From Mucilaginibacter ginkgonis (GTDB lineage: Bacteria; Bacteroidota; Bacteroidia; Sphingobacteriales; Sphingobacteriaceae), in the NCBI RefSeq assembly GCF_009754905.2, contig NZ_CP066775.1:1426001-1490000 (forward strand): DNA of 64,000 bases, given 5' to 3'. Positions within the stretch are counted from its first letter, which is position 1; the number at the start of each line of letters is the position of its first letter. Positions 33,367-43,684 of this stretch are shown here, piece by piece. Made by a program: the position numbers and the translations under genes. The notes under the pieces were generated by a model. It searched no databases. It was not told where the DNA came from and worked only from the letters and a program-made list of their open reading frames with translations.

Positions 33367-34179
33367 ATGAAAACAAAACGTGTAACAATTTTAGGCAGCG
33401 GTAACATCGGGCTTTCGTTGGCTAAAGGGTTAGTTAAAGCGGGTATATATCAGCCTGATAATATTACTTTGACGCGCCGAAACGTTAAGGCATTACAATC
33501 TTACGCTAATGACGGTTATAATATCACGAACGATAACGCCGCTGCTGTCGCTAACAGTGACATTGTAGTGATCGCGGTTTTGCCTCAGCAACTAAACGGC
33601 CTGCTAGATAATATAAAGTTATCTTTAAAAGCAAGTGAACATTTAATCATCTCTGTCGTTTCCGGTGTAAGTTGCGCAGACATTTGCAGCCATTTGGGTT
33701 TTGATGTACAGATTGTAAGGGCAATGCCAAATACGGCTATCGCTATCGGCCACTCTATGACCTGCATTGCAAGCGGCAATGCCTCGAACGAAAATGTCAC
33801 ATTAGTAAAAAGCTTGTTCGACACAGTTGGTGTAAGCATAGTTATTAACGAAGAACTGATGACGTCTGCTACTGCCTTGTGCGCTTGCGGTATCGCTTTT
33901 TTCCTGCGTTCTATACGTGCGGCTTCACAAGGCGGCACAGAAATTGGCTTCCATGCGCATGACGCGCTAAAGATGGCTGCACAAACAGCTAAGGGGGCGG
34001 CAAACTTGCTGCTTCAATTAGCATCTCACCCCGAGCAGGAAATAGACAAAGTGACTTCACCAAAGGGTTGCACTATTGCCGGGCTAAATGAAATGGAGCA
34101 TAATGGCTTTAGTTCAGCATTGATCAAGGGCATTAAAACATCTGCAGAAAAAGCCGGCGCGCTCTATAAGAGCGAATAA
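33367..34179 (+). CDS. proC: pyrroline-5-carboxylate reductase
   Basis: Last enzyme of proline synthesis, 270 residues. The Rossmann motif reads VTILGSGNIGLSLAKGLVKAG; VIAVLPQQL, VRAMPNTAIAIGHSMTCI and the C-terminal signature SPKGCTIAGLNEMEHNGFSSALIKGI (VTSPGGTT-like) are intact. It begins two bases after argB, so arginine and proline synthesis share this transcript. The gene ends in a small CGCTC-TATAA-GAGCG hairpin at the stop codon, without a U-run. Confidence 0.94.
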   Translation: MKTKRVTILGSGNIGLSLAKGLVKAGIYQPDNITLTRRNVKALQSYANDGYNITNDNAAAVANSDIVVIAVLPQQLNGLLDNIKLSLKASEHLIISVVSGVSCADICSHLGFDVQIVRAMPNTAIAIGHSMTCIASGNASNENVTLVKSLFDTVGVSIVINEELMTSATALCACGIAFFLRSIRAASQGGTEIGFHAHDALKMAAQTAKGAANLLLQLASHPEQEIDKVTSPKGCTIAGLNEMEHNGFSSALIKGIKTSAEKAGALYKSE

Positions 34180-34259
34180 AATTGTCTGTAACATTTTTAT
34201 AACTGCCTTTGCCAAAGCGCATTTATTTCGATATTTAAAGTTCCATAAATCGGAATAAC

Positions 34260-37106
34260 ATGCGCAAACTTTTACTTCTTATCCCATTTGCCGTTACTGT
34301 TTTGGCGGCTAACGCACAGCAGGCAAAAAAACCTATTGATCATTCTGTTTATGACAGTTGGCAATCTGTCGCGAATGATCGTATCAGCAATGATGGTAAA
34401 TGGATAACATATGTGATTAAGCCGCAGGAAGGTGACGCCAGCCTGGTAATCACTAATCCGCAAGGCGCTAATAAATTCAGTGTACCCCGCGCTGATACAG
34501 CTCGCTTTACAGGTGATTCTAAATATGCGGTGTTCCTGATTCGCCCATTTTTCAAGGATATCCGCATGGCTAAGATCAAGAAGAAAAAGGCCGACGATAT
34601 GCCAAAAGATACGCTGGGTTATACCACGCTTGGCAGTGGTAAAGTAACTAAAGTTCCGGCCGTACGCTCGTTTAAAATGGCCGAGCAGGCGCCTGTCATT
34701 GCTTACCTTGCTCCTTCTGACACGGTAAAAAAACCTGCCGTGAACGACACTTCAAAAAAAGCGGTAGCGACAACAGTTGCTCCGCCTACCCGCGAAGGGT
34801 CAAACCTTACCGTGTTAGAACTGCTTAGCGGAAAGCAACGAACTTTTAAATATGTAACCGAGTATCAATTGAGCAAAAACGGCAAACTGCTGGCGTTTGC
34901 TACTACTGCGCCCCGCCGCAGCAAGGATAAAGACGTTAAATCGGCAATGTATATCTACGACATTGAAAAAGGGCTTTTAAAAGACATTAGCAATGGACGG
35001 GGCAATTATAAAAATTTGGCTTTTGATGACGCCGGCAAACAGTTTGCTTTCACCGCCGAGAAAAATCCCGAAAAGGCGCAGGTAAAACCTTTTAAATTGT
35101 ACTACTACAACATTGGCACCGATAGCGCAAAAGTAATTGCGGCACCGGGCTCCGCAGGTATGCCTGCAAAATGGGCAGTGAGTGGCGACGGTCGTGTGTA
35201 CTTTAGTAAAGCCGGAAATAATTTATTTTTCGGCACCGCGCCTATCCCCAAGCCAGCTGACACCACTATCGTAGATTTCGAAGTGGCTAAAGTTGACATT
35301 TGGAATTATAAAGATGATTACCTGCAGCCACAGCAACTCAAAAATCTGCAGCGCGAACTACGCAGAAATTATCTTGCGGTGATCCATCCACAGGAAAGTG
35401 ACAAGCTGATACAACTAGGCACTAAAGGCATTGCGGATATTTCTGTGGCTGCTAATAATGATGCACGCTACGTATTAGCCACGACGGATACCGGCGCGCG
35501 TGTACAAGCCCAGTGGGAAGGCGGCGGCCGTTCAATTGCCTGGCTTATTGATCTTAAAACCGGCGAACGGAAACAAATTACAGACCGTACCAAGGCACGT
35601 TACCAAATATCTCCGGGCGGAAACTACGTGATCTGGTTTGACGCCGCACAGCAAAACTGGTTTACCTACAACATTGTGAATGGTAAGAAAACAAACATCA
35701 GCGCAGGTATTGGCACTAAAATGGGCGATGAAGAGAACGATGTACCTGATGACCCTAACGCATATGGCATTGCAGGCTGGACAACAGGCGACAAAAACGT
35801 ATTAGTTAACGACCGTTATGATATCTGGAGTGTTGACCCGGCAACAGGGGCCTCTACAGGATTTACAGGTGGCTACGGACGACGCAATAAACTGATATTC
35901 CGTTATGGTATGCAGGTAGAACGCGGCCCGGGTGCGAGTGAAGATGACCGTGCCATTGCCCTTAATAAACCGGTTTATCTGCTGGCGCAAAACGAAGAAA
36001 ATAAACACTGGGGCTACTACCAACAAACATTTAACAGTAAAAGGGCACCGGAGCTTCTGGCAACCGGCGAAGTAAATTACAGTGATATACAAAAAGCCAA
36101 AAACGCCGATGTGTACATTTACACTAAACAAAGTTATACGCAGTCGCCCGATTTGTATGCTTCAACCAATTTACGGTCGGAGACAAAATTGAGCGCAATT
36201 AATCCACAGCAAGCGGGTTATAACTGGGGAACCGCAGAACTGGTTGGCTGGACAACGCCTCAAGGCCATACTTCAAAGGGTATTTTGTATAAGCCTGAAA
36301 ACTTCGATCCGACTAAGAAATACCCTATGCTGGTATATTTTTACGAAACACTTTCAGAAGGTTTATACAGCTATGTACCGCCGGGGCCTACCCCATCGCG
36401 TTTGCCGATTTCTTATTTCGTAAGTAACGGCTACCTGGTGTTTGCGCCCGACATCCATTATACTACCGGGCATCCGGGGGCATCTGCAGTTGAATACATA
36501 AACTCAGGTGTAGAAGCATTGAAGAAAAATTCATGGGTGGATGGTGCCCATGTAGGTATACAAGGCCAAAGCTGGGGTGGTTACCAGGTAGCTTTCCTTA
36601 TCACGCAGACTGACATGTATGCTGCTGCATGGGCCGGTGCACCGGTAGCAAACATGACCTCTGCATATGGTGGCATACGATGGGAAACAGGTGTTAACCG
36701 CCAGTTCCAATATGAAAAAACACAAAGCCGTATTGGTACAGACCTTTGGAGTAACCCGCAATTGTATATCGAAAATTCTCCGTTATTTCAGTTGCCGAAG
36801 GTGCACACACCGGTTGTGATCATGAGTAATGATGCTGACGGCGCTGTGCCATGGTATCAAGGTATTGAAATGTTTACCGCGCTGCGCCGCTTGAGTAAGC
36901 CGGTTTGGCTGCTTCAATATAATGATGAGGCACACAACTTAGTGAAACGCCAAAATCGCAAGGACATATCTATCCGCGAAGCGCAATACTTCGACCACTT
37001 TTTAAAAGGCGCGCCAATGCCTGAGTGGCTTGAACGCGGCGTACCTGCAGTGGACAAAGGCAAGAATTGGGGCTTTAGCACCATCAAACAAACAGAAGAT
37101 AATTAA
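34260..37106 (+). CDS. secreted S9 (prolyl-oligopeptidase family) peptidase
   Basis: Exported serine peptidase of 948 residues with a signal peptide (1-19, ending ANA-QQ). The N-terminal two thirds form a beta-propeller gate; a charged, lysine-rich insertion lies near residues 100-180. The alpha/beta-hydrolase domain carries the catalytic Ser in [13 protein letters not shown], the Asp in [14 protein letters not shown] and the His in NDEAHNL, all in the right order and at the right spacing for dipeptidyl-/acyl-aminoacyl-peptidases. It probably degrades peptides in the periplasm. It stands alone and ends in a terminator. Confidence 0.9.
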   Translation: MRKLLLLIPFAVTVLAANAQQAKKPIDHSVYDSWQSVANDRISNDGKWITYVIKPQEGDASLVITNPQGANKFSVPRADTARFTGDSKYAVFLIRPFFKDIRMAKIKKKKADDMPKDTLGYTTLGSGKVTKVPAVRSFKMAEQAPVIAYLAPSDTVKKPAVNDTSKKAVATTVAPPTREGSNLTVLELLSGKQRTFKYVTEYQLSKNGKLLAFATTAPRRSKDKDVKSAMYIYDIEKGLLKDISNGRGNYKNLAFDDAGKQFAFTAEKNPEKAQVKPFKLYYYNIGTDSAKVIAAPGSAGMPAKWAVSGDGRVYFSKAGNNLFFGTAPIPKPADTTIVDFEVAKVDIWNYKDDYLQPQQLKNLQRELRRNYLAVIHPQESDKLIQLGTKGIADISVAANNDARYVLATTDTGARVQAQWEGGGRSIAWLIDLKTGERKQITDRTKARYQISPGGNYVIWFDAAQQNWFTYNIVNGKKTNISAGIGTKMGDEENDVPDDPNAYGIAGWTTGDKNVLVNDRYDIWSVDPATGASTGFTGGYGRRNKLIFRYGMQVERGPGASEDDRAIALNKPVYLLAQNEENKHWGYYQQTFNSKRAPELLATGEVNYSDIQKAKNADVYIYTKQSYTQSPDLYASTNLRSETKLSAINPQQAGYNWGTAELVGWTTPQGHTSKGILYKPENFDPTKKYPMLVYFYETLSEGLYSYVPPGPTPSRLPISYFVSNGYLVFAPDIHYTTGHPGASAVEYINSGVEALKKNSWVDGAHVGIQGQSWGGYQVAFLITQTDMYAAAWAGAPVANMTSAYGGIRWETGVNRQFQYEKTQSRIGTDLWSNPQLYIENSPLFQLPKVHTPVVIMSNDADGAVPWYQGIEMFTALRRLSKPVWLLQYNDEAHNLVKRQNRKDISIREAQYFDHFLKGAPMPEWLERGVPAVDKGKNWGFSTIKQTEDN

Positions 37107-37111
37107 AATCC

Positions 37112-37139
37112 AAAGGCTCTCAGAAATGAGGGCCTTTTT
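37112..37139. terminator. bidirectional intrinsic terminator after the S9 peptidase
   Basis: AAAGGCTCTC (37112-37121), six-base loop, GAGGGCCTTT (37128-37137) then TT, with one T-G wobble. The trailing TTA is the stop of the convergent lipoprotein gene, so it serves both directions. Confidence 0.8.
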
Positions 37140-37551
37140 ATTGCTTCTTTAACTTGTAACTGTAAACCGCGTAGGTATTAACGGTTTTGGTTAAAAATAA
37201 GCTGTCATCTTTGACAACCGCATCATAAGTACCATTGAGCACGATGTTACCATCGAAATTAGCTGTATGCACAAGGGAATCCGTAAAGACAATTTGTTGG
37301 CCCGGTATGTCAAAACGCCCGCGTGCTGCCGCTCCGAAACTAGTGGACGGCGACGTGCAGGTATAGGCGCGGTTTTTCATAATTAGGGTAACATTACCTG
37401 TCAGTGGCACATAATTGACAGCAGGGTTTCTATTGCTGTATAAAAAAGTTCCTGTGTAGGTGCCGTCTGTGATCGAGGCATTGACCTTAACATCTTCTTT
37501 TTTACAGGCTACGAAGCCGGCGATGAGCATAAATAAATACAACTTCTTCAT
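37138..37551 (-). CDS. small lipoprotein of unknown function
   Basis: A 137-residue lipoprotein: MKKLYLFMLIAGFVAC ends in a lipobox with Cys at 16, followed by charged KKED. The mature part is all beta in appearance (ITDGTYTGTFLYSN, VTLIMKNRAYTC, DDSLFLTKTVN), like small lipocalin-type or beta-sandwich lipoproteins common in Sphingobacteriaceae. It resembles no named family that I can identify. It follows the DUF5655-like gene on the same strand with a 63-base gap. Confidence 0.75.
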   Translation of the reverse strand: MKKLYLFMLIAGFVACKKEDVKVNASITDGTYTGTFLYSNRNPAVNYVPLTGNVTLIMKNRAYTCTSPSTSFGAAARGRFDIPGQQIVFTDSLVHTANFDGNIVLNGTYDAVVKDDSLFLTKTVNTYAVYSYKLKKQ

Positions 37552-37614
37552 TTGATAAGCTTTTACACCTTTACGCTGTTAAACACAGAATTGCTACAAA
37601 GGATTAAAAATTTA

Positions 37615-37998
37615 TCAGCTGCCTTTTTCTATGGCAAGTTTCATGAAGGCGATAACTTCGTCGTTGATGTCATCAATGCTGTATATCCGCAAGTGATGAT
37701 TGTACTGTTTATTATCATCAGGCACTTTGGATATCTTTTGAAAACAGAGGTTATTTTCATGTGGTTGTTCAAATGGGAAAACTACGTGCAGGAAGTTTTT
37801 GCCAAACTGCGTGATCCACGCAACACGTTTTCTTGATGTTGCGATACCGATCATAGTCTTCGCAGGGATTATTTCAATGGCGGGTGAGACACTTTTAAAC
37901 GCGTTTGTAAACGCATTGTACAAATTAACGGTGATGTCAGATTTTTCTCTTAAAAAATCATCAACATGATAAACCGTAGCATGGTGTTTCTGAGCCAT
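37615..37998 (-). CDS. hypothetical DUF5655-like protein
   Basis: A 127-residue cytoplasmic protein starting MAQKHHATVYHVDDFLREKSD. The central IEIIPAKTMIGIATSRKRVAWITQFGKNFLHVVFPF segment resembles the DUF5655/DUF1801-type fold (a positively charged, phosphate-contact-like sheet), and a C-terminal helix follows. No catalytic residues can be named. Function unknown; family assignment is tentative. Confidence 0.6.
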   Translation of the reverse strand: MAQKHHATVYHVDDFLREKSDITVNLYNAFTNAFKSVSPAIEIIPAKTMIGIATSRKRVAWITQFGKNFLHVVFPFEQPHENNLCFQKISKVPDDNKQYNHHLRIYSIDDINDEVIAFMKLAIEKGS

Positions 37999-38054
37999 TG
38001 GTGTAAATTTACTAATTTACGCGCTCCGATGGCTATCGGCATAAACATCTTCTC

Positions 38055-38921
38055 ATGGCTGTACAAACAAAGGCAATAGTTAGAGACGCTATATCAATAA
38101 TACTGGGCATCTTAAGCGCATGCCTGGGTTTAAAGGGTTTCTTGTTATCCAGTAAGTTTATAGACGGTGGTGTTACAGGTATATCTATGCTGTTGTCAGA
38201 TATCACAGACCTGCCAATAGCCATACTTATCTTTGTAATTAACATGCCTTTTCTTTACCTCGGTTACAAACGTCTGGGAAAAACTTTTGCTATAAAAAGT
38301 GCATTGGCTATTGCAGGCTTGTCGCTTTGTCTTGCCTTTTTAAAGATGCCTGATATTACACCGGATAAACTACTTACCGCAGTTTTTGGTGGTTTCTTCA
38401 TCGGCGTTGGCATCGGTTTGGCTATGCGCGGCGGGGCCGTTTTAGATGGAACAGAGATAGCTGCAATGGTAGTCAGCAAAAAGATTGAACTGTTTAGCGT
38501 AAGTGATATTATATTAATGCTCAACGTCGTAATATTCTCGGCAGCCGCGTTTTTCCTTGGAATAGAATCAGCATTGTATTCGATACTCACCTACCTGGCT
38601 GCCTCTAAGATGATAGATTTTCTGCTGAACGGCTTTGAGCAATTTACCGGCATTACCATCGTATCTACAAACAGCAATGCCATACGCGAAGCGATCACAA
38701 AACAATTGGGGCGCGGCGTAACTATTTACCAGGGTAAAAGCGGATACGGTAAAGATGGCCAGATCAATGATCCGCGCGACATTATCTTCACTGTTGCAAC
38801 AAGGTTAGAAATACCATCAATAAAACAAGTGATCCTAAAAATCGACCCAAAGGCATTCATTGTACAGCAAAGTATTGATGACACCAGCGGCGGATTGTTG
38901 ACAAGAAAGGGATTGCATTAG
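38055..38921 (+). CDS. YitT-family membrane protein (DUF161 + DUF2179)
   Basis: A 288-residue integral membrane protein. About residues 10-195 contain five to six hydrophobic segments with the family marks FIDGGVTGISMLL and RGGAVLDGTEIAAMVVSK (DUF161). The C-terminal 80 residues form a soluble DUF2179 domain with GRGVTIYQGKSGYG and PKAFIVQQSIDDTSGG. Possibly a transporter with a sensor domain; its substrate is not known for this family. It is followed 75 bases later by an EamA transporter gene. Confidence 0.85.
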   Translation: MAVQTKAIVRDAISIILGILSACLGLKGFLLSSKFIDGGVTGISMLLSDITDLPIAILIFVINMPFLYLGYKRLGKTFAIKSALAIAGLSLCLAFLKMPDITPDKLLTAVFGGFFIGVGIGLAMRGGAVLDGTEIAAMVVSKKIELFSVSDIILMLNVVIFSAAAFFLGIESALYSILTYLAASKMIDFLLNGFEQFTGITIVSTNSNAIREAITKQLGRGVTIYQGKSGYGKDGQINDPRDIIFTVATRLEIPSIKQVILKIDPKAFIVQQSIDDTSGGLLTRKGLH

Positions 38922-38996
38922 GGCACTATCGCAAGAAACGGGTTTCGTGTCATCAGAATAAATCATAACATTGCCCATAACCTTACTTCTGTCGCC

Positions 38997-39896
38997 ATGA
39001 AGAATAATTTTCTTATCTACCTGTTTTATTTCATTCTTGTACTCACCTGGGGAAGTTCTTTTATTCTGATGAAATACGGTCTGCAATTTTTCACTCCGCC
39101 CCAGGTAGCCACTATAAGGCAGGTATCCGCACTTGTGGTACTCGGCGGATTAGCGATATTTAACGTAAGAAAGATTCCTGTTAAAAAATTGAAGTACGTA
39201 GTACTGTCAGGATTGCTGAGCATGTTTATTCCCGCATACCTGTTTTGTTATGCTGAGTCGGGGTTGAGCAGCGCGATAGCGGGTGTCCTTAATGCGCTCA
39301 CGCCTGCATTTACGGTCATCATCAGCATCATGTTTTATAAACAAGCTGTTCAACGTGGTCAGATCATTGGGATGATCATAGGGTTTGCCGGCGTGTTGCT
39401 ACTTATACTTTTTACCGCAAGCGGAAGCGTATCGCTCAACCATTTTGCATTTTTTGCCATAGCGGCAACTGTTTGTTATGGGATAAACATCAATATGGTA
39501 AAGGTTCATTTGCATGACGTAAATCCAATCCATACCACAACAGTAGCTGTAGCGTCAGCAGGAATTGTGGCTATCATTTATCTGTTTTTATCTAGCGGTA
39601 TCCCGCACTTGTATATCAACGATGCCAACAAAATACCTTTATTGGCATCCGTCACATTAGGCGTATTCGGCACCGCGATAGCTCAACTGCTATTTTATCA
39701 ACTTATTAAAAAAGCATCTGCTTTATTTGCCAGCACTATAACTTACGCGCTACCCATTGTAGCTATTTTCTGGGGTGTCTTAGATGGCGAGGATCTGGGA
39801 ATTTGGCATTACGCCGGCATGGTGCTAATAATCATAGGGATTCTCATTATAAGGCAACCAAATTTTTTTGAGAAGAAAGTGAAAAAAGTGGTGTAA
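38997..39896 (+). CDS. EamA/DMT-family transporter
   Basis: A ten-helix drug/metabolite transporter of 299 residues made of two EamA repeats (about 8-140 and 150-290). Repeat one starts with LTWGSSFILMKYGLQFFTPPQVATIRQ and includes SSAIAGVLNALTPAFTVI; repeat two has TVCYGINININMV-like sequence and ALFASTITYALPIVAIFWGVL. It sits in the inner membrane and probably exports a metabolite. Substrate not predictable. A strong terminator follows directly. Confidence 0.88.
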   Translation: MKNNFLIYLFYFILVLTWGSSFILMKYGLQFFTPPQVATIRQVSALVVLGGLAIFNVRKIPVKKLKYVVLSGLLSMFIPAYLFCYAESGLSSAIAGVLNALTPAFTVIISIMFYKQAVQRGQIIGMIIGFAGVLLLILFTASGSVSLNHFAFFAIAATVCYGININMVKVHLHDVNPIHTTTVAVASAGIVAIIYLFLSSGIPHLYINDANKIPLLASVTLGVFGTAIAQLLFYQLIKKASALFASTITYALPIVAIFWGVLDGEDLGIWHYAGMVLIIIGILIIRQPNFFEKKVKKVV

Positions 39897-39900
39897 ATAA

Positions 39901-39929
39901 AAAGCCTTTCCGTTTTGCAGAAAGGCTTT
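39901..39929. terminator. intrinsic terminator after EamA gene
   Basis: AAAGCCTTTC (39901-39910), 9-base loop, GAAAGGCTTT (39920-39929): a perfect 10-bp stem with A-rich left and T-rich right flank, so it can act in both directions between convergent genes. Confidence 0.85.
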
Positions 39930-39951
39930 CCATACATAGATCAATTTGCTG

Positions 39952-40836
39952 TTATACCAGGTTTGCTTTGATATAAGATATGCTCTTGGTTATGCTGTCA
40001 TAAGGGTCGCCAGGGCAGATGTCTTGCTCAACGAAGAAGTATTTTAACCCGGCTTTATCGGCATGCCTAAATATATTCTTAAAGTTGATAGAACCGTTAC
40101 CTACCTCGGTAAACCTCTTTTGTGGGGTCGTATCCATATCTTTCACATGGAACAGTGGGAAACGGCCCGGATGCTTGTCTATCAAGGCAATCGGATCTTG
40201 CTCTGCTTTGGTCACCCAATACAAGTCCATCTCCATCTTTAAGAGATTTTTATCGGTGTTGTTTAACAATATCTCATACGGATATTGACCGTTTTCTTGT
40301 TTAAATTCAAAATCGTGATTGTGATAGCACAATTGTATGCCGTTCTTCTTGCAACGTTCGCCGGCTTTATTCAAAGCTTCGGCTGTACGTTTGTAGTGTT
40401 CAAGATCGCCACGTTCAGGTAGCGATAAATAAGCACAAACCATGTACTTGATACCAACTGCAGAGGCATCATCAACTGCACGGTCCCAATCATTTAGGAT
40501 AGTTCCTTTTTGGCTGCTACCATTCATTTGCTCTTCACCTAAACGGTAATGCGCACTTGGCATGATCAAACCGTTTTGTTTTAATGCTTTAGCAAAAGTT
40601 GCCGGGTCCATTCCATAAAACCTCTCATCGCCGGTATAGGTTGCGCCTTCCACAGAGTTATAGCCTATTTGCGCCACACGTGCAAGTGTTGCATTAGGGT
40701 CTTTAGACATGTGGTCGCGCACGGTATAAAGCTGCAGGCCGATGTATTTTTTATCGTAAGCAAAAAGGTTTGGACCAACCATAAGGCCGGCAGAAATCAC
40801 GGCCGAGGTCTTCAAAAACGAACGTCTTGTAGTCAT
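39952..40836 (-). CDS. Tat-exported sugar phosphate isomerase/epimerase-like protein
   Basis: A 294-residue TIM-barrel protein of the AP-endonuclease-2/xylose-isomerase-like family. The N-terminus carries a twin-arginine signal (TTRRSFLKTS, then a hydrophobic stretch), so the folded enzyme is exported. Metal-ligand-like residues occur in YHNHDFEF, EMDLYWV, HVKDMD and the C-terminal FVEQDICPGDPY. Such exported isomerase-like proteins are numerous in Bacteroidota and are thought to act on sugars; the substrate is unknown. Convergent with the EamA gene. Confidence 0.85.
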   Translation of the reverse strand: MTTRRSFLKTSAVISAGLMVGPNLFAYDKKYIGLQLYTVRDHMSKDPNATLARVAQIGYNSVEGATYTGDERFYGMDPATFAKALKQNGLIMPSAHYRLGEEQMNGSSQKGTILNDWDRAVDDASAVGIKYMVCAYLSLPERGDLEHYKRTAEALNKAGERCKKNGIQLCYHNHDFEFKQENGQYPYEILLNNTDKNLLKMEMDLYWVTKAEQDPIALIDKHPGRFPLFHVKDMDTTPQKRFTEVGNGSINFKNIFRHADKAGLKYFFVEQDICPGDPYDSITKSISYIKANLV

Positions 40837-40971
40837 AATGGGTTTAATTGGTGTTATGGTAAAACTACCATAATATTTATTGAATAAAAGACTTGTAACA
40901 TCAATTTTAGTTTAACCGCAATTAAATTTATCGGGTGCAAACAAACTTTAGCGCTAACCATTATTTTATTG

Positions 40972-41008
40972 AAAACAATTTGAGCAATTGTTTTTATTAT
41001 CATATTTG
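40972..41008 (+). promoter_or_regulatory. phosphoglucomutase promoter with overlapping inverted repeat
   Basis: TTG (40980-40982), an 18-base spacer and CATATTTG (41001-41008) fit the Bacteroidota promoter apart from the first T. A perfect 9-bp inverted repeat, AAAACAATT-TGAGC-AATTGTTTT (40972-40994), covers the -33 TTG and could be an operator. Confidence 0.45.
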
Positions 41009-41046
41009 AACAACCTCATAAACCAACCTACTTAAAAGAACGCAAA

Positions 41047-42783
41047 ATGCAGGAATTAGACGCTCCCGTACGTGACAAAGTTAACTCATGGCTTAATGGC
41101 AGCTACGATGCCGACGTTAAACAGCAGATACAAAAAATGCTGGACGACCAAGCTTTTACCGAACTGACAGATTCATTTTACCGCGACCTTGAATTTGGTA
41201 CAGGCGGTTTGCGCGGCACAATGGGCCCGGGAAGTAACCGTATAAACAAATATACTATTGGCTCTGCTACACAAGGCCTCGCAAACTACCTGAAAAAGAA
41301 ATATCCGGGTGAAAAGATCAGTGTAGCGATAGCTCACGATAGCCGTAATAATTCTGACGTGTTTGCAAATATCACCGCCGAAGTGTTCTCTGCAAACGAT
41401 ATACATGTTTACTTTTTTAAAGCCCTGCGCCCTACACCTGAACTTTCATTTGCAGTTCGCCATTTTGGTTGCAAAAGCGGTGTAATGCTCACCGCTTCGC
41501 ATAACCCAAAAGAATACAATGGCTATAAAGCCTACGGCGCCGATGGCGGTCAGTTTGTGTTCCCCGAAGATCAGGCAGTAATGGATGAGGTTGCAGCGAT
41601 CAAAAGCGTAGATGAAATAAAATTTGACCGCGTAGATGCCAACATTGAGCTAATTGGTGAAGAGATAGACCGGCTTTACCTCGATGGCATTACTAAACTG
41701 TCGATATCGAAAGATGCCATCGCGCGTCAGAAAGATTTGAAGATTGTTTACTCTCCCATACACGGTACCGGTATTACCCTGGTGCCGAAAGCCTTGGAGA
41801 TGTTCGGCTTCGAGAATGTGATCCTGGTTAATGAGCAAACCACACCTGATGGCAACTTTCCTACGGTCGTTTATCCAAACCCTGAAGAAAAAGAAGCGCT
41901 AACCCTGGCCTTGAAAAAAGCTGCTGAAGTTGATGCTGATCTTGTGTTGGCCACCGACCCTGATGCTGACCGTGTTGGCATTGCCGTTAAGAACAGTGAT
42001 GGTGAGTTCATCTTGCTTAACGGTAACCAGACCGGTAGTATGCTTATCAATTATTTATTAAGCGCCTGGGAAGACGCCGGCAAGCTTGACGGTAAACAAT
42101 ACATTGTTAAAACCATTGTAACCTCTAATTTAATAGAGGCTATCGCAAGGGCTAAGAATGTAAAATACTTCAACACACTTACCGGCTTTAAGTATATTGG
42201 TGAGTTGATGACACAACTGCAAGGCAAAGAAACCTTTATAGGCGGCGGTGAAGAAAGTTACGGTTACCTGGTTGGCGAATTGGTGCGCGATAAAGACGCG
42301 GTAGTGTCTAGCGCGTTCATTGCCGAGATGACCGCATACTATAAAGATAAAGGCAGCAGCTTGTTTGAGGCATTGCTTGATACCTACGTGCAATATGGCT
42401 TCTATAAAGAAAAGCTGATATCGATTACGAAAAAAGGTAAAACAGGTGCCGAAGATATCAAAGCATTGATGGAGAAATTCCGCAGCAACCCTCCTGCGAC
42501 TTTAGGCGGCTCGAAAGTTGTTTCGTTAAAGGATTATGAGAAAGGTACGGAAACCGACTTAGCAGCAAACCAGACCAGCAAGCTGGATTTTCCAAAATCA
42601 GACGTACTGCAATTTATCACAGAAGATGGCAGCATCATTTCTGCAAGACCTTCTGGTACAGAACCTAAGATCAAATTCTATTGCAGCGTAAACGGCAAGC
42701 TTAATAATAAAGACGAATATAAAGCAACGGATAACGCGCTTGAAGCAAAGATCGATAAGATCATCCAGGATTTGGGAGTATAA
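41047..42783 (+). CDS. phosphoglucomutase/phosphomannomutase family enzyme
   Basis: Alpha-D-phosphohexomutase of 578 residues interconverting hexose 1- and 6-phosphates. All four family loops are visible: GTGGLRGTMGPGSNRIN at the start, the phosphoserine in MLTASHNPKEYNGYK, the metal loop DPDADRVG, and the sugar loop GGGEESYGYL with the late phosphate loop RPSGTEPKIKFY. The length matches the long PGM form of Bacteroidota. Cytoplasmic; it supplies sugar nucleotides and central metabolism. Single gene with its own promoter and terminator. Confidence 0.94.
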   Translation: MQELDAPVRDKVNSWLNGSYDADVKQQIQKMLDDQAFTELTDSFYRDLEFGTGGLRGTMGPGSNRINKYTIGSATQGLANYLKKKYPGEKISVAIAHDSRNNSDVFANITAEVFSANDIHVYFFKALRPTPELSFAVRHFGCKSGVMLTASHNPKEYNGYKAYGADGGQFVFPEDQAVMDEVAAIKSVDEIKFDRVDANIELIGEEIDRLYLDGITKLSISKDAIARQKDLKIVYSPIHGTGITLVPKALEMFGFENVILVNEQTTPDGNFPTVVYPNPEEKEALTLALKKAAEVDADLVLATDPDADRVGIAVKNSDGEFILLNGNQTGSMLINYLLSAWEDAGKLDGKQYIVKTIVTSNLIEAIARAKNVKYFNTLTGFKYIGELMTQLQGKETFIGGGEESYGYLVGELVRDKDAVVSSAFIAEMTAYYKDKGSSLFEALLDTYVQYGFYKEKLISITKKGKTGAEDIKALMEKFRSNPPATLGGSKVVSLKDYEKGTETDLAANQTSKLDFPKSDVLQFITEDGSIISARPSGTEPKIKFYCSVNGKLNNKDEYKATDNALEAKIDKIIQDLGV

Positions 42784-42791
42784 AAATTTTA

Positions 42792-42816
42792 GAGCCGCGA
42801 TATGCGGCTCATTTTG
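42792..42816. terminator. intrinsic terminator after phosphoglucomutase gene
   Basis: GAGCCGC (42792-42798), loop GATAT, GCGGCTC (42804-42810), followed by ATTTTG and preceded by AAAATTTTA. It lies between convergent genes. Confidence 0.75.
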
Positions 42817-42817
42817 T

Positions 42818-43630
42818 TTACCCATTATCCGCAAAGCCCGGATACAAAGTCATACCGCCATCGCTAAAGATAGTAGTGCCGGTAATGTAATCAGACTCGT
42901 CAGATGCGAGCCAAACGGCAAGGTTACCTATGTCAGCCGGTTGACCGATGCGCCCATAAGGAATTAAGGTTAAGAGTTTCTCTAAAGCTTTGGGTGTATC
43001 CCACGCGTCTTTGTTTATAGGTGTTTGTATAGCGCCCGGACCTATAGAATTTACCCTGATCTTGTGAGGCGCTAATTCCTGCGCCATGCTTTTCATCATC
43101 ATCATAATGCCGCCTTTGCTTGTGGCATAATTAACATGGCCGGCCCATGGAATAACCTCGTGCACACTGCTCATACAGATGATCTTCCCCGCAGCTTTAC
43201 TCACACCTTCTACCACTCCCCTGCGGATAAATTCTTTTGCTGCCTCACGCGCGCATAAAAACTGACCTGTAAGATTAATGCCAATGACGGTGTTCCACTG
43301 CTCCAACGTCATATCTAGAAACCTTGCGTCTTTTTGCAGTCCGGCATTATTTACCAGTATATCAATGGTGCCGTACTTTTCAAACATGAATTTAAACATG
43401 TCCTGCACGTCGCCTTCATGGCTAACATCCGTACCATGGGCATAAGCCTCTCCGCCTATATCGGTAATTTCCTTAATTACTTCGGTTGCAGCATCATGAT
43501 TATGAGCATAATTTACTACAACCTTCGCGCCTGCCCTAGCCAGCGCTAAAGCCACGCCTTTACCTATACCACTGTCACCGCCGGTTACCAGCGCTGCTTG
43601 ACCTTTGAGAATTTGATTGTCCATTGTCAT
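42818..43630 (-). CDS. SDR oxidoreductase, glucose 1-dehydrogenase type
   Basis: Short-chain dehydrogenase of 270 residues. The cofactor motif is LVTGGDSGIGKGVALALA (TGxxxGIG), followed by NNAG in ILVNNAGLQKDA, the catalytic Ser in CMSSVHE, and YxxxK in HVNYATSKGG. The C-terminus (SDYITGTTIFSDGGMTLYPGF) is typical of Bacillus-like glucose 1-dehydrogenases. It would oxidise glucose or a related polyol with NAD(P). Isolated gene; its true substrate is not certain. Confidence 0.9.
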   Translation of the reverse strand: MTMDNQILKGQAALVTGGDSGIGKGVALALARAGAKVVVNYAHNHDAATEVIKEITDIGGEAYAHGTDVSHEGDVQDMFKFMFEKYGTIDILVNNAGLQKDARFLDMTLEQWNTVIGINLTGQFLCAREAAKEFIRRGVVEGVSKAAGKIICMSSVHEVIPWAGHVNYATSKGGIMMMMKSMAQELAPHKIRVNSIGPGAIQTPINKDAWDTPKALEKLLTLIPYGRIGQPADIGNLAVWLASDESDYITGTTIFSDGGMTLYPGFADNG

Positions 43631-43684
43631 TATGTCTACCTAAGCAATAAAAGTGAGGCAGATATGTTTGGACGGGCGTAAAAA

